Part shown: positions 49,836 through 62,921 of the stretch, one piece after another
How positions within the stretch are numbered: the first letter of the stretch is position 1
How the letters are laid out: each line of letters begins with the position of its first letter
Source: Marisa cornuarietis
Lineage: Eukaryota > Mollusca > Gastropoda > Architaenioglossa > Ampullariidae
Assembly (NCBI GenBank): GCA_004794655.1
Contig: SMMW01000085.1
Location: 682,001 to 746,000 of the forward strand
Reading direction: 5' to 3'
DNA length: 64,000 bases
Translations under genes and position numbers: made by a program
Notes under the pieces: generated by a model
Databases searched by the model: none
Told to the model about the DNA's origin: nothing
What the model saw: the letters and a program-made list of their open reading frames with translations, nothing else

Positions 49836-50504
49836 CTAAACATAGAAAAAGATAGACAGGTAGATAAAACGTTTTCAATTGCAATAACCACGCCCCGGAT
49901 GAACCTCATCTGCTGCGATACCACCAGTGCGCAGAGTTTTAAAATCAAGGAAATGTCAGAGGGCTATCATTCATACCTGCTATTCTCAAAGTTATAACGG
50001 GAAACTGATTATGATACTTAATACAAGAAGAAAGTGTTTCTAAGTTTAAAAGAGAGACAACGAATGACAAGAATACATCTTTTTGTCGATTATTCTACTG
50101 TCGGGAATAGCAGGCTTTCAACATTCCGTTTATCTTTTTCCTGAATAATAAATTATAATTGGAGATGCAGGCTATAGTTAGTAGGGCGGATGCTTTCGTA
50201 TCATCTTTTGTTGACAACACGTTCAGAAAATGTTGGGCTGATACGCAATAGCCTGAATCAAATAAACCAAGTCTTTGTGAAGGCAGTCGTGGAGTGAGCA
50301 TGATCATCACCTTCACAAGCCCGATTATAGAAATAGGTAAGATATATGCAACATCAAAGATCTGGTCTGTAGGTTTTCTTCACATAAGCTAAGTGTCCTC
50401 GCCTGACCAGAAAGTAATGAAAAATGAGACAAACATCAAATCCTCTGGGCAGACGATGCCTGATTGCTTTGCGTCCCTTTTGTTTCTTGAAAATAGAGTA
50501 AATT

Positions 50505-50680
50505 CTTCCTTGTCACGATTGACTTCTTTCTTGTACCGACTGCCTTCTTTCTTGTACAGACTGCCTTATTTCTTGTACCGTCTGCCTTATTTCTTGTACC
50601 GACTGCCTTCTTTCTTGTACCGTCTGCCTTATTTCTTGTACCGACTGCCCTATTTCTTGTACAGACTGCCTTATTTCTTC
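50505..50680 (+). repeat. 21-bp minisatellite, about eight copies
   Basis: The unit is tttcttgtaccgactgcctt plus one base. Because 21 is a multiple of three, the frame 50393-50824 contains a regular seven-residue repeat, YFLYRLP/SFLYRLP. No start context, domain or splice signal supports a gene. Confidence 0.9.
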
Positions 50681-50824
50681 GTTTCTTTCTTTTACTCCTT
50701 TAGTTGCAGATTATTCTCTTACTTTTGGCTAAGCTTAGTCAGGTCATTGCTCCCTTTACCCCACTCGCACTTTCCCGTTTCTTTAAATGCTGACAATTGT
50801 CTCAGCTATAACTTAGTTTATTGA

Positions 50825-50986
50825 TGTGATACACGGTTTAAAAAGGAAGGAAGTCATCTGTCAGAAAGGTTTGCAACAGGTACACAGCTAAGGCTTTCGA
50901 GATTGTAGAAACACAGTGTGACTGGTTTCTGAATCAAGTCCTATCATCACAGACGCCTATAGAAAATACATTTACCCACCATGCAG

Positions 50987-51028
<42 letters not shown>

Positions 51029-53755
51029 GCACGCACGAACGCACGCACGAACGCCCAAGTGAGATTTCCTCCTGAATGAATCATTTGTACACAATAACTG
51101 GGAAAGGTTTTCCTATACCATCTGCTTTTGAAGTATATCTCTTTTGGGGTCAGTCACCCTAAAATTTTCTTCCTCTAGCTTGACCCTTTTAAAAATTAAA
51201 GTTGTATAATCAATCTATCGGCTGAGCAGTAAGTCAACGGTTGTGAGAAAATCCTAGCAAATTTCACTTTTTTTTAAATACTTATCCATGTTAGAATGTA
51301 TTATAGTCATAGCAAGAGGGACAATTTCAGCCTGATGAAAATGATTGTTCCTCCGATATTTTTACATTTAGAAGCCCAGGTTTGCGATGCACTAAATTAC
51401 AGTCTGGGCATCGGAAACCGCTATGCACACATTCCTGCTAGAAGAAATTGAGTCACTTAATACCCCATACCACTAATGGAATCACTAAGTCCCGCTATAT
51501 CAACAAGGGGATCTGAAAATGAGATCTGAAAAATCGAATTCCAGGAGAAATGAGTGCGATTAGGTACCCGTCTGTGCAGTGAATGTGCACCGGTATATCC
51601 TCATAAGTGGGAAGAGGCATCGCTGCCAACCGGCAATTCAGTCTCAGCCATATTTTTATTACTAAAATAGATTTTCGTCCAGTTTCGAAAAGCCCATCAT
51701 TCTCATGCGTACTACGAAGGTCTCCAGTCCAAATCGGTCAGACTTTGCATGCGCAATTTCTTGTGTTACATCCGAAACGACTTGTTTACAAACCGTAGAC
51801 TGTAATAATAAATAAGAAAACAAGAGAAAATGTTTAAAATTAAGGATCATAGATAAGAGATAAGAACAAAGTTCAAGAGCAAGTCCTCCTTGTAGAAGGA
51901 AGGAAGGAAGACGCCGAGGAAACGCACAAATCATAAACTAAAAGCTAACAACTTTTGAAAGAAAAGGTGGAAGTCTAGACTTGCAAAAGTTGAAAGACAA
52001 GCAAAATGCATAGAGCGGAAAAGACAGAAAGAGACAGAAAAAAACAGTGAAGAGGAACAAGGAAAATAAAGTTAAAATTATCTTTCTTCTCTCACGATGT
52101 GTGCAGCGATAAGAGCGCGTGAGGAGATATAAGAACACTACGAAGGTACCATGGGCTATGACAAACTGTATCACGTGACTGAACCAAGACATGGCATTTT
52201 CCGTCAAACGAAAGTTAAATATTATTCAGGGACTAATTATAAAATAATTACTCTTTACATCCTTTGTGTAGTTCTGACATCTTTGAGATACGTGTTTAAG
52301 ATGCTTCATGCATGTCATAACAAAGTAGGAATTACTTCCATATCAACGACCTCAATAAAGTTCCCGTCGTCAAACTGTCTTTACTGATTTTCTAGAACCT
52401 GATACTGATATTTGGTGATGATCTTTTTAAACACGTACAAAGAAATATTCTTCTGCAGACTGTAGTAATCAACGTATTTTGCAACATGAAGCAGTTGTGT
52501 CAAACTCTGTGTTTGTTTGTTTTTTGTTTGTTTTTTTGCACGGAACCGTCTTGTCAAAATGTACTTTCCACCATCTTCATTCTTTTTGTTACGAATACCA
52601 ACATGGATATCACCAACATCATAAGTACCAACACCGACAACACAAACCCACACTGTCATTGCAAAGATCGACAACACCGACACTGTTATCACCAGTCTTG
52701 ACAATGCCCGCGATGTTATTATCAACAATGACAGCACCCACGCTATAATTATCCACATTGACAAACTAACAAGGATTTCCAACATGTACAACATCCACAA
52801 GATTTGCAACATTAACAATTTCCTCGAGCCAGTTGCACAACACGTTTCTAAACCTTAAAACTGTTCTAAAGAAGCAAAATCTCTTCTTAGCCATTTTGAT
52901 GCATTGTAGAAAAACATACAAAAAATTGTACAGACAGGACGGAAAGTCAGACTTTAACAAGTTTATCTTACTTAAAGCAGTTTTAGTTTTAAAAATTCTA
53001 AAATTAAGGTGTGCACTTTAAACTAATTATCTAAAAAGAGTTAAGGCCTAAAAGTGTTTAAAATTAGAAATGTGTTGTGCAACTGGCCCCAACGCTACGA
53101 CTAGGAACCTTGACAACACCTCGATATGACTCGTAACATTGCCAACACACGATGCAGGAACTCGCAAGGCGAGAGACTAAAAGGTCAGACGACCTCACCC
53201 CTCAAGTCTCAGACACCTTCAGGTAAAAAAGGTTTAAAAAAAATGCATCGTTGAACGATTTAGCGACAGCCAGACAATTAAACGCGGGGCTTGTCGACTG
53301 TTGAATGGTCTTTATTCGTCCACTTCCTCTCGTACGTCACTCCAAAATACCAAGAAAAATACTGTGGCTAACCGAATGTTGATTATTGCCGGGGTACCTG
53401 ATTAACACCTGTTTGTGTTGTCCGTGCAGGCTTTTAGTTTGTTTGTTATGTCCTTCAATACCGCTATGGCTCCAATTTGATGTCGGCCATAATTTAGTTT
53501 CGCGGAACAAACTGGCGATATTATCAGCTGCGGAACAAACCGATGGTATTATCAGCTGTAGGAGGGAGAAACGGGCAGAGATACGGGAGACAAATCAGTG
53601 GCTCCTGGCAACTGATGACGTCACACTAAGCGGCTGTTGGTTACAGCGTCTGGCGACTGATGTGATTGTGGGCCTCGTTAGGTGCGTGCTTGCCACACGG
53701 CAATACCTGCCTTTGATGTTCATCTAATGTGGAATGTGTGTCACATTAAGTCCCA
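50825..53755. other. Non-coding stretch
   Basis: It includes a (CA)n/(CACG)n tract at about 50988-51053. A sequence near 52600-52810 is rich in accaaca/caacatc words and looks like a decayed minisatellite. No exon is supported. Confidence 0.45.
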
Positions 53756-53761
53756 CTGGGT

Positions 53762-54440
53762 GGGCATGATTGAGTAGGAGTGTGTGACTGTGTGCGGGAG
53801 TGCGTAAGTGAGTAGGAGTGTGTGACTGTGTGGGACGGAATGATTGAGTAGGAATGTGTGACTATGTGTGGTAGTCATTGACTGAGTAGCAGTGTGTGTG
53901 TGAGTGCGTGATTGAGTAGGAATGAGTGATTGTATGTGTGGGTGTGCATGCGCGAGTAAGAGTGTGTATGATTGATTAGGAGTGGTGATTGTGTAGAAAT
54001 ATGAAACTATGTGTGGGAGTGCGTGATTGAGTATAAGCGTGTCCCTATGTGTAGGTGTGGATGAGTGAGTAGGAGTTTGTGATTGTATGTTTGGGAGTGC
54101 ATGATTGAGTAAGAATGTGTGGCTATGTGTGGGTGTGCATGAGTGAGTAGGAGTGTGTGATTGTATATGTTGGTGTGCATGAGTAAAAGTGTCTGATTGT
54201 ATATGTGAGTGTGCGTGAGTGAATAGAAGTGTGTGATTGTATGTGTAGGAGTGTATGATTGAGTAGGAATGTGTGATTGTATATGTGGGAGGGCATGATT
54301 AAGTAAGAATGTGTGGCTATGTGTTGGTGTGCATGAGTGAGTATGATTGTGTGATTGTACGTGTGGGTGTGCATGAGTGAATAGAAGTGTGTGACTGTAT
54401 TTGTAGGAGTGTATGATTGAGTAGGAGTGGGTGACTGAAT
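53762..54440. repeat. Minisatellite, unit about 38 bp, roughly 18 diverged copies
   Basis: The unit reads approximately gagtaggaatgtgtgactat then gtgtgggagtgcgtgatt. Copies vary between two flavours (gggtgtgcatgagtga and ggagtgcatgattga), so a two-unit period is likely. The 180-residue HSYS/HTH-rich frame on the minus strand is a by-product. Confidence 0.88.
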
Positions 54441-54444
54441 ATTT

Positions 54445-56835
54445 TCGTGTATTTTTGTACGCTTGCAATTTTGTCAAGAAGCGAATCAACGAACGACCAA
54501 ACGAACGAATCAACCAGCCTTTTAGCAAAATCGAAGCAATAAATCGCAATTAGTGTCTACATAAATTAGCGTGCTAACTTTAAAGTTTCAATTAGCCTGT
54601 TGTTGTTTTCGCACATACGCTAAGAATAGCCAATCTAAGGCTCTCTATTTACAAGGCCTTCTCTACTGATCAACAGAGCACAAGATCGCACAGATGGACG
54701 AAGTCACAGCAAGGTTTGTTGCTCTCTCATTCATGCTAGAGCTATCTAGTCTTTTTGTTCACTCTTGACGTTCGTCGGTGGTAAGAATATGAACAAAAAA
54801 CAGCCGTCCTGGCTCACTCCAAGCTGTCTGATCTGAGAGAAAACCTGCAATACATCTGGCATCAGAATGTCTCGCCAGGATCTAAAAGCTTGTAGCGAGT
54901 TCCGACTGAGCCTGAAGGTCTGTAGACATACAAACTTGCGAAAGAAACGTCGATACGTTGAGCCAACCGAAACAAATTAAGTACCTTAGCAAACGCTAAG
55001 AACAAGAAGCAGTTTTGTAACGTCTAACTTTTAGACAAATAAATATTACAAAATTAAATCTTTGCAATATACTAATATCAATATAGGAGAGTGACATTTC
55101 AACGAAAGACTAACTCAATGTTAATCACTTCTCCACGTCGATCGTTGTCAAAACGGTCATAATACTCATCTGCTACTTACAACGGAGGCGTTTAAGTCAC
55201 ACGCTTCCTGATTACAACAAAAGAATGAGGATGGACAGAAAGAGAGTGAGGGAGAGGAAAGGAGAGAGAAAGATAGACAGAGGACAGAAGAAAAAAGATA
55301 CATAAAAGACAGACATACAGGAGAGAGAGGAGGACAGGAGAAAAACAGAGAGAGAGAGAGAGAGAAAAGAATGGCGGATGAAGAGGAGTGAGAGACAGAG
55401 CAGAGAGTGAAGGAAGATTAGCCGAGCTATAACCTCGCTACTGTTTCAAAAAACGGTGATTGTCCATAGCAAAAAAAAAAAACAATTTAATTTCCAAGAC
55501 CAGTCTACGTGCAACTGCAATGACCAAACATAAGAAAATAATTAACCGGAAAAGTTCCTACTGAGAGCGCTGCTCTCACTACCTTCCTTCTTCACTGTTT
55601 CCCCTAATTTAATTTTTCACTACAAACTGTGATATATTGTAGTTAATAGGAACATGCGACATGTCGTACATTCCACTGTTAAACTGTAAGATAGTGTAGT
55701 TAATCACAACATGTGACATTTCTTACAGTCTTCATATTGTTCGAATTATTTAGAGAATGCAGTAATGAAATACCAAATTATCGTTCATCGATGTCATATC
55801 ACTAGTCTCAAGATTATTTACAGGTTTTTAGTGTCATTTACTGACAACATTCATGGATGACCTTCCACTTATCTCAGGGAACAAGTTATCCCATCCTGTT
55901 TAACTCCTGACAATAGCTTATTCTGTCTGCGCGTGTGACATACCTACATTCGTCTGTGTACTAATTAATTGCGATAAACAATCCTTTAAAAATAACACTC
56001 ATCCTAGTAACTCACACTAACCCTAACCTCCGTATAAACATGGCATGTGAAAGTACAGCTCAGATTTTAAGATTAAACATTAATTACTCCTATCTAGCAA
56101 TAAGTCTATAAAGTTACTGTAACTTGCAGTTTCCAATGTAGGCTACAAGGCTACGACCTGGAACATTGATAAATATTATATAATGTTATCGATCATATGC
56201 CTTTTCTAACAAAGGAACAAAACATCCCAGAGCTGAAAAAATACTCACATGAGTAACTTTTATTAGGTTGAACATGTTTCGACTTTTCTTTATTACTTTG
56301 AAGGAAGTAAAATAGCCTTAACATCGAACTAGTTTACGGACTTTTGCCCCATAAGATCAGTATTTAAAACTGGGAATATCCAGCTTGAGTGAGGTAGAAA
56401 TGAAATTTTTGTAGCTGAAATATCGACGAGAGCATTGTAAGAAATGATGGACGATAACGCTGCTGACAGACTGTCTAAATGTTCTCGACACAATCCTTCT
56501 CGACAATAAAAGATTTTATTCTGGCTTAGGAAACGTTGGGCAAGCTGGCTAGTCGCCCCCACTAACAGCTTGGAACCGAGCTGATGGCGGCAAATCGTCC
56601 TCTTTGACGAACATTGCTTGATCAATGTTTATGGTAGGAAGGCCACAGGCATCTGCTCTTCACAAAGACGAGCTAATAACGACAGGAAACAGGAAATTCT
56701 TGTAAATTGGAAATATGTAAATTCCAGTTTGAATCAGCTTGTTAAGTCGTGAATTAATTGATTTTCTGTCAGTTTCTGAGAACGACTAATTGTGAATGGG
56801 AAATATTTCCATGGTGAGTGCATATGCGCACTTCC
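54445..56835. other. Non-coding stretch with a 58-bp duplication
   Basis: A GA-rich patch lies at 55240-55415. An imperfect direct duplication of about 58 bp lies at 55625-55740 (actgtgatatattgtagttaa and actgtaagatagtgtagttaa). No gene is seen. Confidence 0.5.
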
Positions 56836-56838
56836 ATA

Positions 56839-56937
56839 GCACTCACTCACTCACTCACTCACTCACTCACTCACTCACTCACTCACTCACTCACTCACTC
56901 ACTCACTCACTCACTCACTCACTCACTCACTCACTCT
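56839..56937. repeat. (CACT)n microsatellite
   Basis: About 24-25 uninterrupted 4-bp units. The THSL frames are artefacts. Confidence 0.95.
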
Positions 56938-57663
56938 TACCTTCACAAGTCAAGACCCCCAGAATTTCCAGAAGCCATCGAAGTCAGTCAGTCTGCACTG
57001 ATTCCCATCTTCGTTTCAAGTTCAAAGATACCTTCAAGGTAGTTAGACCTTCCTGTCTTCTTTTACTGATGATAATCTCACACAACTCGAAACAGTCTAC
57101 TCTCATCTCTTTCTCTCTCTGTCTCATCCTGTATTTTTCCCCGTAAGCCCGTTTGCCTGTCTACGCGCCTATATAGCCGTCTGTCTGTCTGCCTGCCATA
57201 CACATCTTTCTTTCGCTCTTTTCTTTCACTGCTGTTTTTATTTCCCTTTGTACGTCTGTCATCCCACGTATGCCGTGTCTTTTTTTCTGGAAAACATCGT
57301 TACCCTTTGCGGAGTACTTGATAATGGAGGCGAAACCCAACTCAGGATCTTCTTTTAACTTCCCAGCATTTAGTGAAAACCTTTTCCAGAAAACAACCCA
57401 ACCTACAGGCGCAATCAGTTGGGGATGAGAAGAATGAAACAACAACACATATCTTAGAAGATAAAGCATCCGATCACCGCTGTTGCCCGCAGAGACTCGT
57501 ACTGTTTCAACCAGCAGTCTAGTCATTTGCTGACGATTGTTGTCAGTAGGGAGTCTGGGGGATGCGTCACTAGGAGACTGCTCTCGCACAAGTCACGCGC
57601 AGACGTTAAACACATTAGTTTTCCCGAGTCAACTACAAAGGGATAGATAATTGGAGAGGGGTA

Positions 57664-57665
<2 letters not shown>

Positions 57666-57724
<59 letters not shown>

Positions 57725-57745
57725 ACTGGAGAGAGAGAGAGAGGG
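57666..57745. repeat. Compound (AC)n(AG)n microsatellite
   Basis: About 28 AC units, a short linker, then about eight GA units. Confidence 0.92.
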
Positions 57746-60116
57746 CCGTTGACTCTGTGATGAGGATGCGACAGCAACGACACCTACTGGACACAGTGCA
57801 GAATAACAGGCTGCAGGAATGGCGTGTGGCAGTCGTAGGTACTTCGCATCAGAAAACAGAAACTATTTGTTTCCGAGGCTTTACTTCTTCTCGGCGACAT
57901 TGTTAAATGTGTAGACTTTTCTGACTAGAAGCTGGTCAGCCTGCTCAGCAGGACAAAGACGGTGCTCAGACAGTGTCCACACACATCTTGTAAAAGGATG
58001 ATGATGATGATCGCTTAGCGACCCGCCCAGGCCCTATTAACGGTCAAAGGAAACGAGAAAATATCTGATCACTGACACCGATGAGAGTTTGGTACTGTCT
58101 ACGTCACTATGGTTCTCTATGGACTGTTTTTTTAATTCTTGGTTTGAATAATTACCGTAGAGCTGAAGCTATTACACGTGCAAGCGATTACTGCACTGTG
58201 GAATGAAGGATCCCTAATTAAACGACTAAATAAGAGGGGTTTGAAGGAAATGCAGGGATGGATGGTGAGGGAGGCAATGTTGACGAGTCCTGGACATATC
58301 AGCACCGAATTTCTTTTGACAACATTGTAAACCCTGCCATCAGCTTTTAAAACTTGTAAGTGTGGACATTTTACTGAGCGCACGCAACGGCAGCCTTCGT
58401 ACACCGAAGGATTTCTCTACAAAAGGGAGATAACCACTTCGTAACCTGTCAGGAACCTCTGAGGTCGCAGGGAGAGACATGATGCAGACCTGGGGTAGAA
58501 GTTAAACCGGGACAGAGCGCTGTTTCCTTGACACGCTGCCAGCTGAATGGCTGTGCCTGTGGGATAATCCGACCGAGAATTATTTGTAAACGCACCCACA
58601 CGCACGTGAGCCAGCAGCTGACAAAAGCCGCTCAAACACACGCTGACCTGTTACACTTTGCCCCACGAACAAGTGATGCTCTAATGAAGATGCTGGGCGT
58701 TACAGATGCCTTCTTAGTGTATTAGTAGCGAGGACAGCTCCATAAGAATGACCGACGACGACGACGACGAAGACGATGATGATGAGGAGGAGGAGGAGGC
58801 ATCGAACTCAGCAAGGGGAGACTACCGCATCTGTACAGTCACAAAAATGTCCCCACTTCATACTCCGACCATGTTTTCTGAGTCTTCGTCATGCTGTTTA
58901 AATGGTAGAACTCCTCCAGAGGGAAACTAGTAGCGAGGGTTTGGTATAAAAAGATGTTCCTACCTCGCTCTTATCCCCTTTTATCACTTATCTTCATTTT
59001 ATCCTGACGTTTATAAGTAAATCCCGGCAGGTTGACACACAGTTTACATATTGTAATACCTCCTAATGGTTTCCCGTTAATTTATTGTAAAACATTCTCA
59101 AACCAAACTATTGGTTTACATACAAAGATACCGAGTCGTGCATCACTGCTGAGAGAGTTAAAAGCAAATCATAGGTTTAGGTGTTGTTAAACTTTTTCAA
59201 TATTTTCTGGGTAGTTTGTCCGGTTGTTGGAACAGATTTGAAAAGAAGTTATTACAGTTTATATGTAAGAGTAGCAAACGTTTTGAAAACAGCTATTTTT
59301 GTCCTAATGAAGGAAATTGTCACCAAAATCCTCTAACTAGCAATCGCCTCTAGGAAACAAGATCATTACCCCCAACACCAGATGCCAGACTTGACTCCTG
59401 GCCTTTGCGTACTACAGCCACAACCTCGCGTGGCGGTGTGTGGAGATGTGCTGCTGGAGAGATAAAAGCGGATGAGTTAAGTGATGGTAAATAACGGCGA
59501 GATCCGTTACCTACAGAACACACGCAAGTGCAAGCGGATCTGCTGGTGGAGTCGGGGGGGGGGGGGAAGACTTTTGTTGGCATCGGTTCAGGTTGGCGTC
59601 CATTTACTTACTGGCTGAGTCCTAGTGTCACGGAGGACTCGCAAGTGTCAACACTCACATTTAATTTTCTCCGCAAATCGTTTTGCTGCTCTCCATTTCC
59701 GTTATGTCGTTAGGTATCTACGTCTTCACACTATAGTCAGTATGTTAGTCTCACCCTCGCATAGTCCGTCATTAGTCAGTCTGTCTCCCATTAGTCAGTC
59801 TGTCTCCCATTAGTCAGTCTGTAAGTTTCACATGTCAGGCTGTTAGTTTCACAATAGTCATGATGTTAGTCTCACATTATTCCTGCTGTTAGCGTCGTCT
59901 TGACATCTAGATTACTGTGGGTTTTTTTTCCCTCATTCTTATTGCTTCCCTTCTGTAACAGCTTTCGTCTGCTGTTTCCTTAGACGCGGGTGTAGGGCCC
60001 ACTCGCAGCTGTCATTCACAAAGCACGCTTCTCAGACACACTTTCCACCCAAAATGATAGAAAACACCTGCACAAGCTTGTCTTTAAAATTGGGAGTACA
60101 TCAAGTAAAACACGGA

Positions 60117-60117
<1 letters not shown>

Positions 60118-60200
<83 letters not shown>
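60118..60200. repeat. Compound (GT)n(GA)n microsatellite
   Basis: About 31 GT units pass directly into about ten GA units. Confidence 0.95.
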
Positions 60201-60444
60201 CTTATAGAGATGTGTGTACATGTTTGTTTGTTTTTCCTCTCTCTTTCTCTCTCTGTGTTTAGAGTGTTGGTGATGCTTTCGGAAGAGAAAAAGTACGTGC
60301 GTGCGTTTATGTGCGCATCAGGCACATTCCTAATAAATCACTGTTGACGATAATGAAGACGAAGAGACTAAGGATTGTAATTACTATTGACAATAACAAA
60401 CACCATCACACACAATATATATATATGCACTGCAGACACGCAAG

Positions 60445-60446
<2 letters not shown>

Positions 60447-60496
<50 letters not shown>

Positions 60497-60513
60497 ACAC
60501 ACACACACACACA
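60447..60513. repeat. (CA)n microsatellite
   Basis: CA units with a single CACC break near 60495. Confidence 0.95.
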
Positions 60514-61021
60514 GAAAACAACCCCGCACCCCTCACACACAATACACACAAACATACACAAACATTCGCTCCAAAGTACACAGGTAATTATACCGCCATT
60601 GCAAATCAAGGCAACATTATTTTGCTCGGTGGCTCACACACATTGTTGGCACACTAACAGCACAACAGAGCTGATGCCAAACAGTATCATGATGCGATAA
60701 TTACTTAATTGCTCTAGTTAATCACGATGGTGGTATCGGCCTGGCTTTCCTTCATGGCTGCACATAGTGCTGATTACTGTGGAAAACCAAGTAGTGAAAG
60801 CAGTGGCAGGCGGTCTGTGTGGCAGAGTGGGGTTACCTCCAGCATCTCTACACACCCACAGGGTAACGTGAGGCAGACTAATGCAAGCTTCACAAAAAGA
60901 GTGATGGCTTTACCTGGCATGCATTTGAGTTGTTGGTATCCACTCGTGCCTACACAATCATCTTTTTTGCAGCGACTAAGACAGGCAAGAAGGCATTGTC
61001 GGCAAACAGATTACAGTGGAT

Positions 61022-61285
61022 ATAAGGCTTGTCGACACGGGGCTGTAACTGGAAATGTATGATAAGTCCTGTTGACAAGAGGTTGTAATGTCTTCTTGAC
61101 AAGGGGCTGAAGCTGTCAGGGTTTGATATGTTCTGTTGACAAAGGGACGTAACTGTAAGTGTGTGATATGTCCTATTGACAAGAGGTTGTAGTTGTAAAT
61201 GTTTGATATGGTCTGTTGACAAGTGGCTGTAACTGGAAATATATGATATGTCCTGTTGATAAGCAGCTATAGATGTTTGAATTGT
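61022..61285 (+). repeat. Tandem repeat, unit about 40 bp
   Basis: About six units share tgatatgtcctgttgacaag then aggttgtaactgtaaatgtt, with variants. Minus-strand frames show the same period as NRTYHTL-like words. Confidence 0.88.
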
Positions 61286-61329
61286 CGACAGGTCCCTAGG
61301 GGTACGGGCATGTCGACAGGAAGCTAAAT

Positions 61330-61505
61330 GTCAGCATAGTGCGGTATATTGAAATGTCAACAGGGAGCGGTACATTGTCATCAGGGAGTGGTACATCGAA
61401 AGACAGCTTTGAGTAGCACATCGAAATGTTGTCAACAATGAGCGGTACGTTTCAAGTTGTCATCAGGGAGCCATACATTGTAAAGTTGTCAACAGGGAGC
61501 AGTAA
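61330..61505 (+). repeat. Second short tandem family adjoining the 40-bp repeat
   Basis: Degenerate units contain gtcaacagggagcggtacat or catcagggagtggtacat with variable spacing, about five copies. Confidence 0.65.
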
Positions 61506-62295
61506 GAAGCATGCAGGGTCTGCACGTAACAAAAAGGAGAAAAGCAATTCCTTCTCGTGTGAATGAAGAAGACTGAGCACCAGGCAGCGGAGAATGTCTG
61601 TTAGAAGGATGAATATTGGAGCCATCCTCCGCTTGTTACCGTAGCAGGGCAGCTGCCCACCTCGCAAATGCAGCTGTGAGTGCTAACCACGTGATTACAT
61701 TCTGATGCCCCCTTGCAACACAGTTTCTAAACATCTCCACACACACGCACATCGGGGAGAACATTCATGGTCAGCTTCTGAGAACATGGTTTTCACTCTC
61801 TCCTCCCCTCCCCTCAAAACACAATCGCGCGCATGAGTTCACGCAAGTATTTATCGATATGAGGCAAACTTTTTATACATGTGCACAATCAATGAATAGA
61901 AATGGCAAGTAAACAATCTGCCGTAAGCCTCCATTCGTTTTGAATGACAAAAGCCACACAGCAGACGGCAAAACAATTCCTATACAACAGAATACTATCA
62001 AGACCTCGCTTGTGATCCAGGGTGGATTCCCACTGTTGATTCTGTAAGTTATCACGATAACTGACCTTTGCGCCCTTTCAGTAAGGCGAATAAAAGTTTT
62101 TATCCTATCAATTATGCCTAGCCCTACTTCCTTCTTTCTCCGCTCCTTTTTTTTTCCACCAATCCATGCGGATTTACATCCGTTACGGCGCCAGACTGAT
62201 CGACCGATGCTGGCGGAAATACACAGTCACAATTACGTCCTGCACGCGCAGCGGACGTAGAGTACGAGACACTTTCCTCTCATATGGGCAATATT
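61506..62295. other. Non-coding stretch
   Basis: No gene or repeat structure is evident, apart from a poly-T run near 62147-62155. Confidence 0.5.
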
Positions 62296-62298
62296 GGG

Positions 62299-62329
<31 letters not shown>

Positions 62330-62879
62330 CACACACACAAACACACACACATAAACAAACACAAACACGAACACATAAACAAACACAAAAACGAACACAT
62401 AAACAAACACACATAAACACACAAACACAAATACACACACATAAACACATACACACAAACAAACAAACACACACACAAAGAAAGACACACACAAAGAAAC
62501 ACACAAACAAACACACACATAAACACGCAAACACACACATAAACGCACAAATAAACAAACATACACAAAGAAACACACACATAAGCAACCAAACACACAC
62601 ACAAATACAAACACACACATAAACACACACACACACACACACAAACAAACACACATCTAAACACACACATAAACACACACAAACAAACACACATAAACAC
62701 ACAAACAAACAAAGAAGCACACACACAAGCACACACAAACACACACAAACACACACATAAAGACACACACAAACAAAGAAACACACATACACACTAACAC
62801 ACACATAAACACACATACACATACAAACACACATAAACACACGCACAAACAAAGAAACACACACACATAAACACACACA

Positions 62880-62915
<36 letters not shown>
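62299..62915. repeat. CA-rich complex block of about 617 bp
   Basis: Short words (acac, acaaac, acataaac, aaagaaac) are shuffled over the whole block, with pure (CA)n at both ends. The plus strand is almost free of G and poor in T. The CVCV and HTHT frames of up to 210 residues on either strand are artefacts. Confidence 0.92.

Positions 62916-62921
<6 letters not shown>

Larger units (their letters stand above)
56940..61015. other. Non-coding stretch with several microsatellites
   Basis: Listed separately are 57666, 60118 and 60447. Also seen: a GAC/GAT/GAG triplet patch at about 58754-58799, and an imperfect repeat with units like tcagtctgtctcccattag at about 59732-59890. The frame 60727-61062 has no recognisable domain. 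Confidence 0.45.

Noticed and set aside
54007..54549. 180-residue minus-strand frame rich in His, Ser and Thr
   Set aside because: It follows the 38-bp minisatellite. Period and composition are set by the DNA repeat.
60727..61062. 111-residue plus-strand frame
   Set aside because: No recognisable domain. Its end overlaps the 40-bp tandem array.
62183..62912. Frames of up to 210 residues rich in CVC and HTHT
   Set aside because: They are translations of the CA-rich block, with no complexity beyond the repeat.
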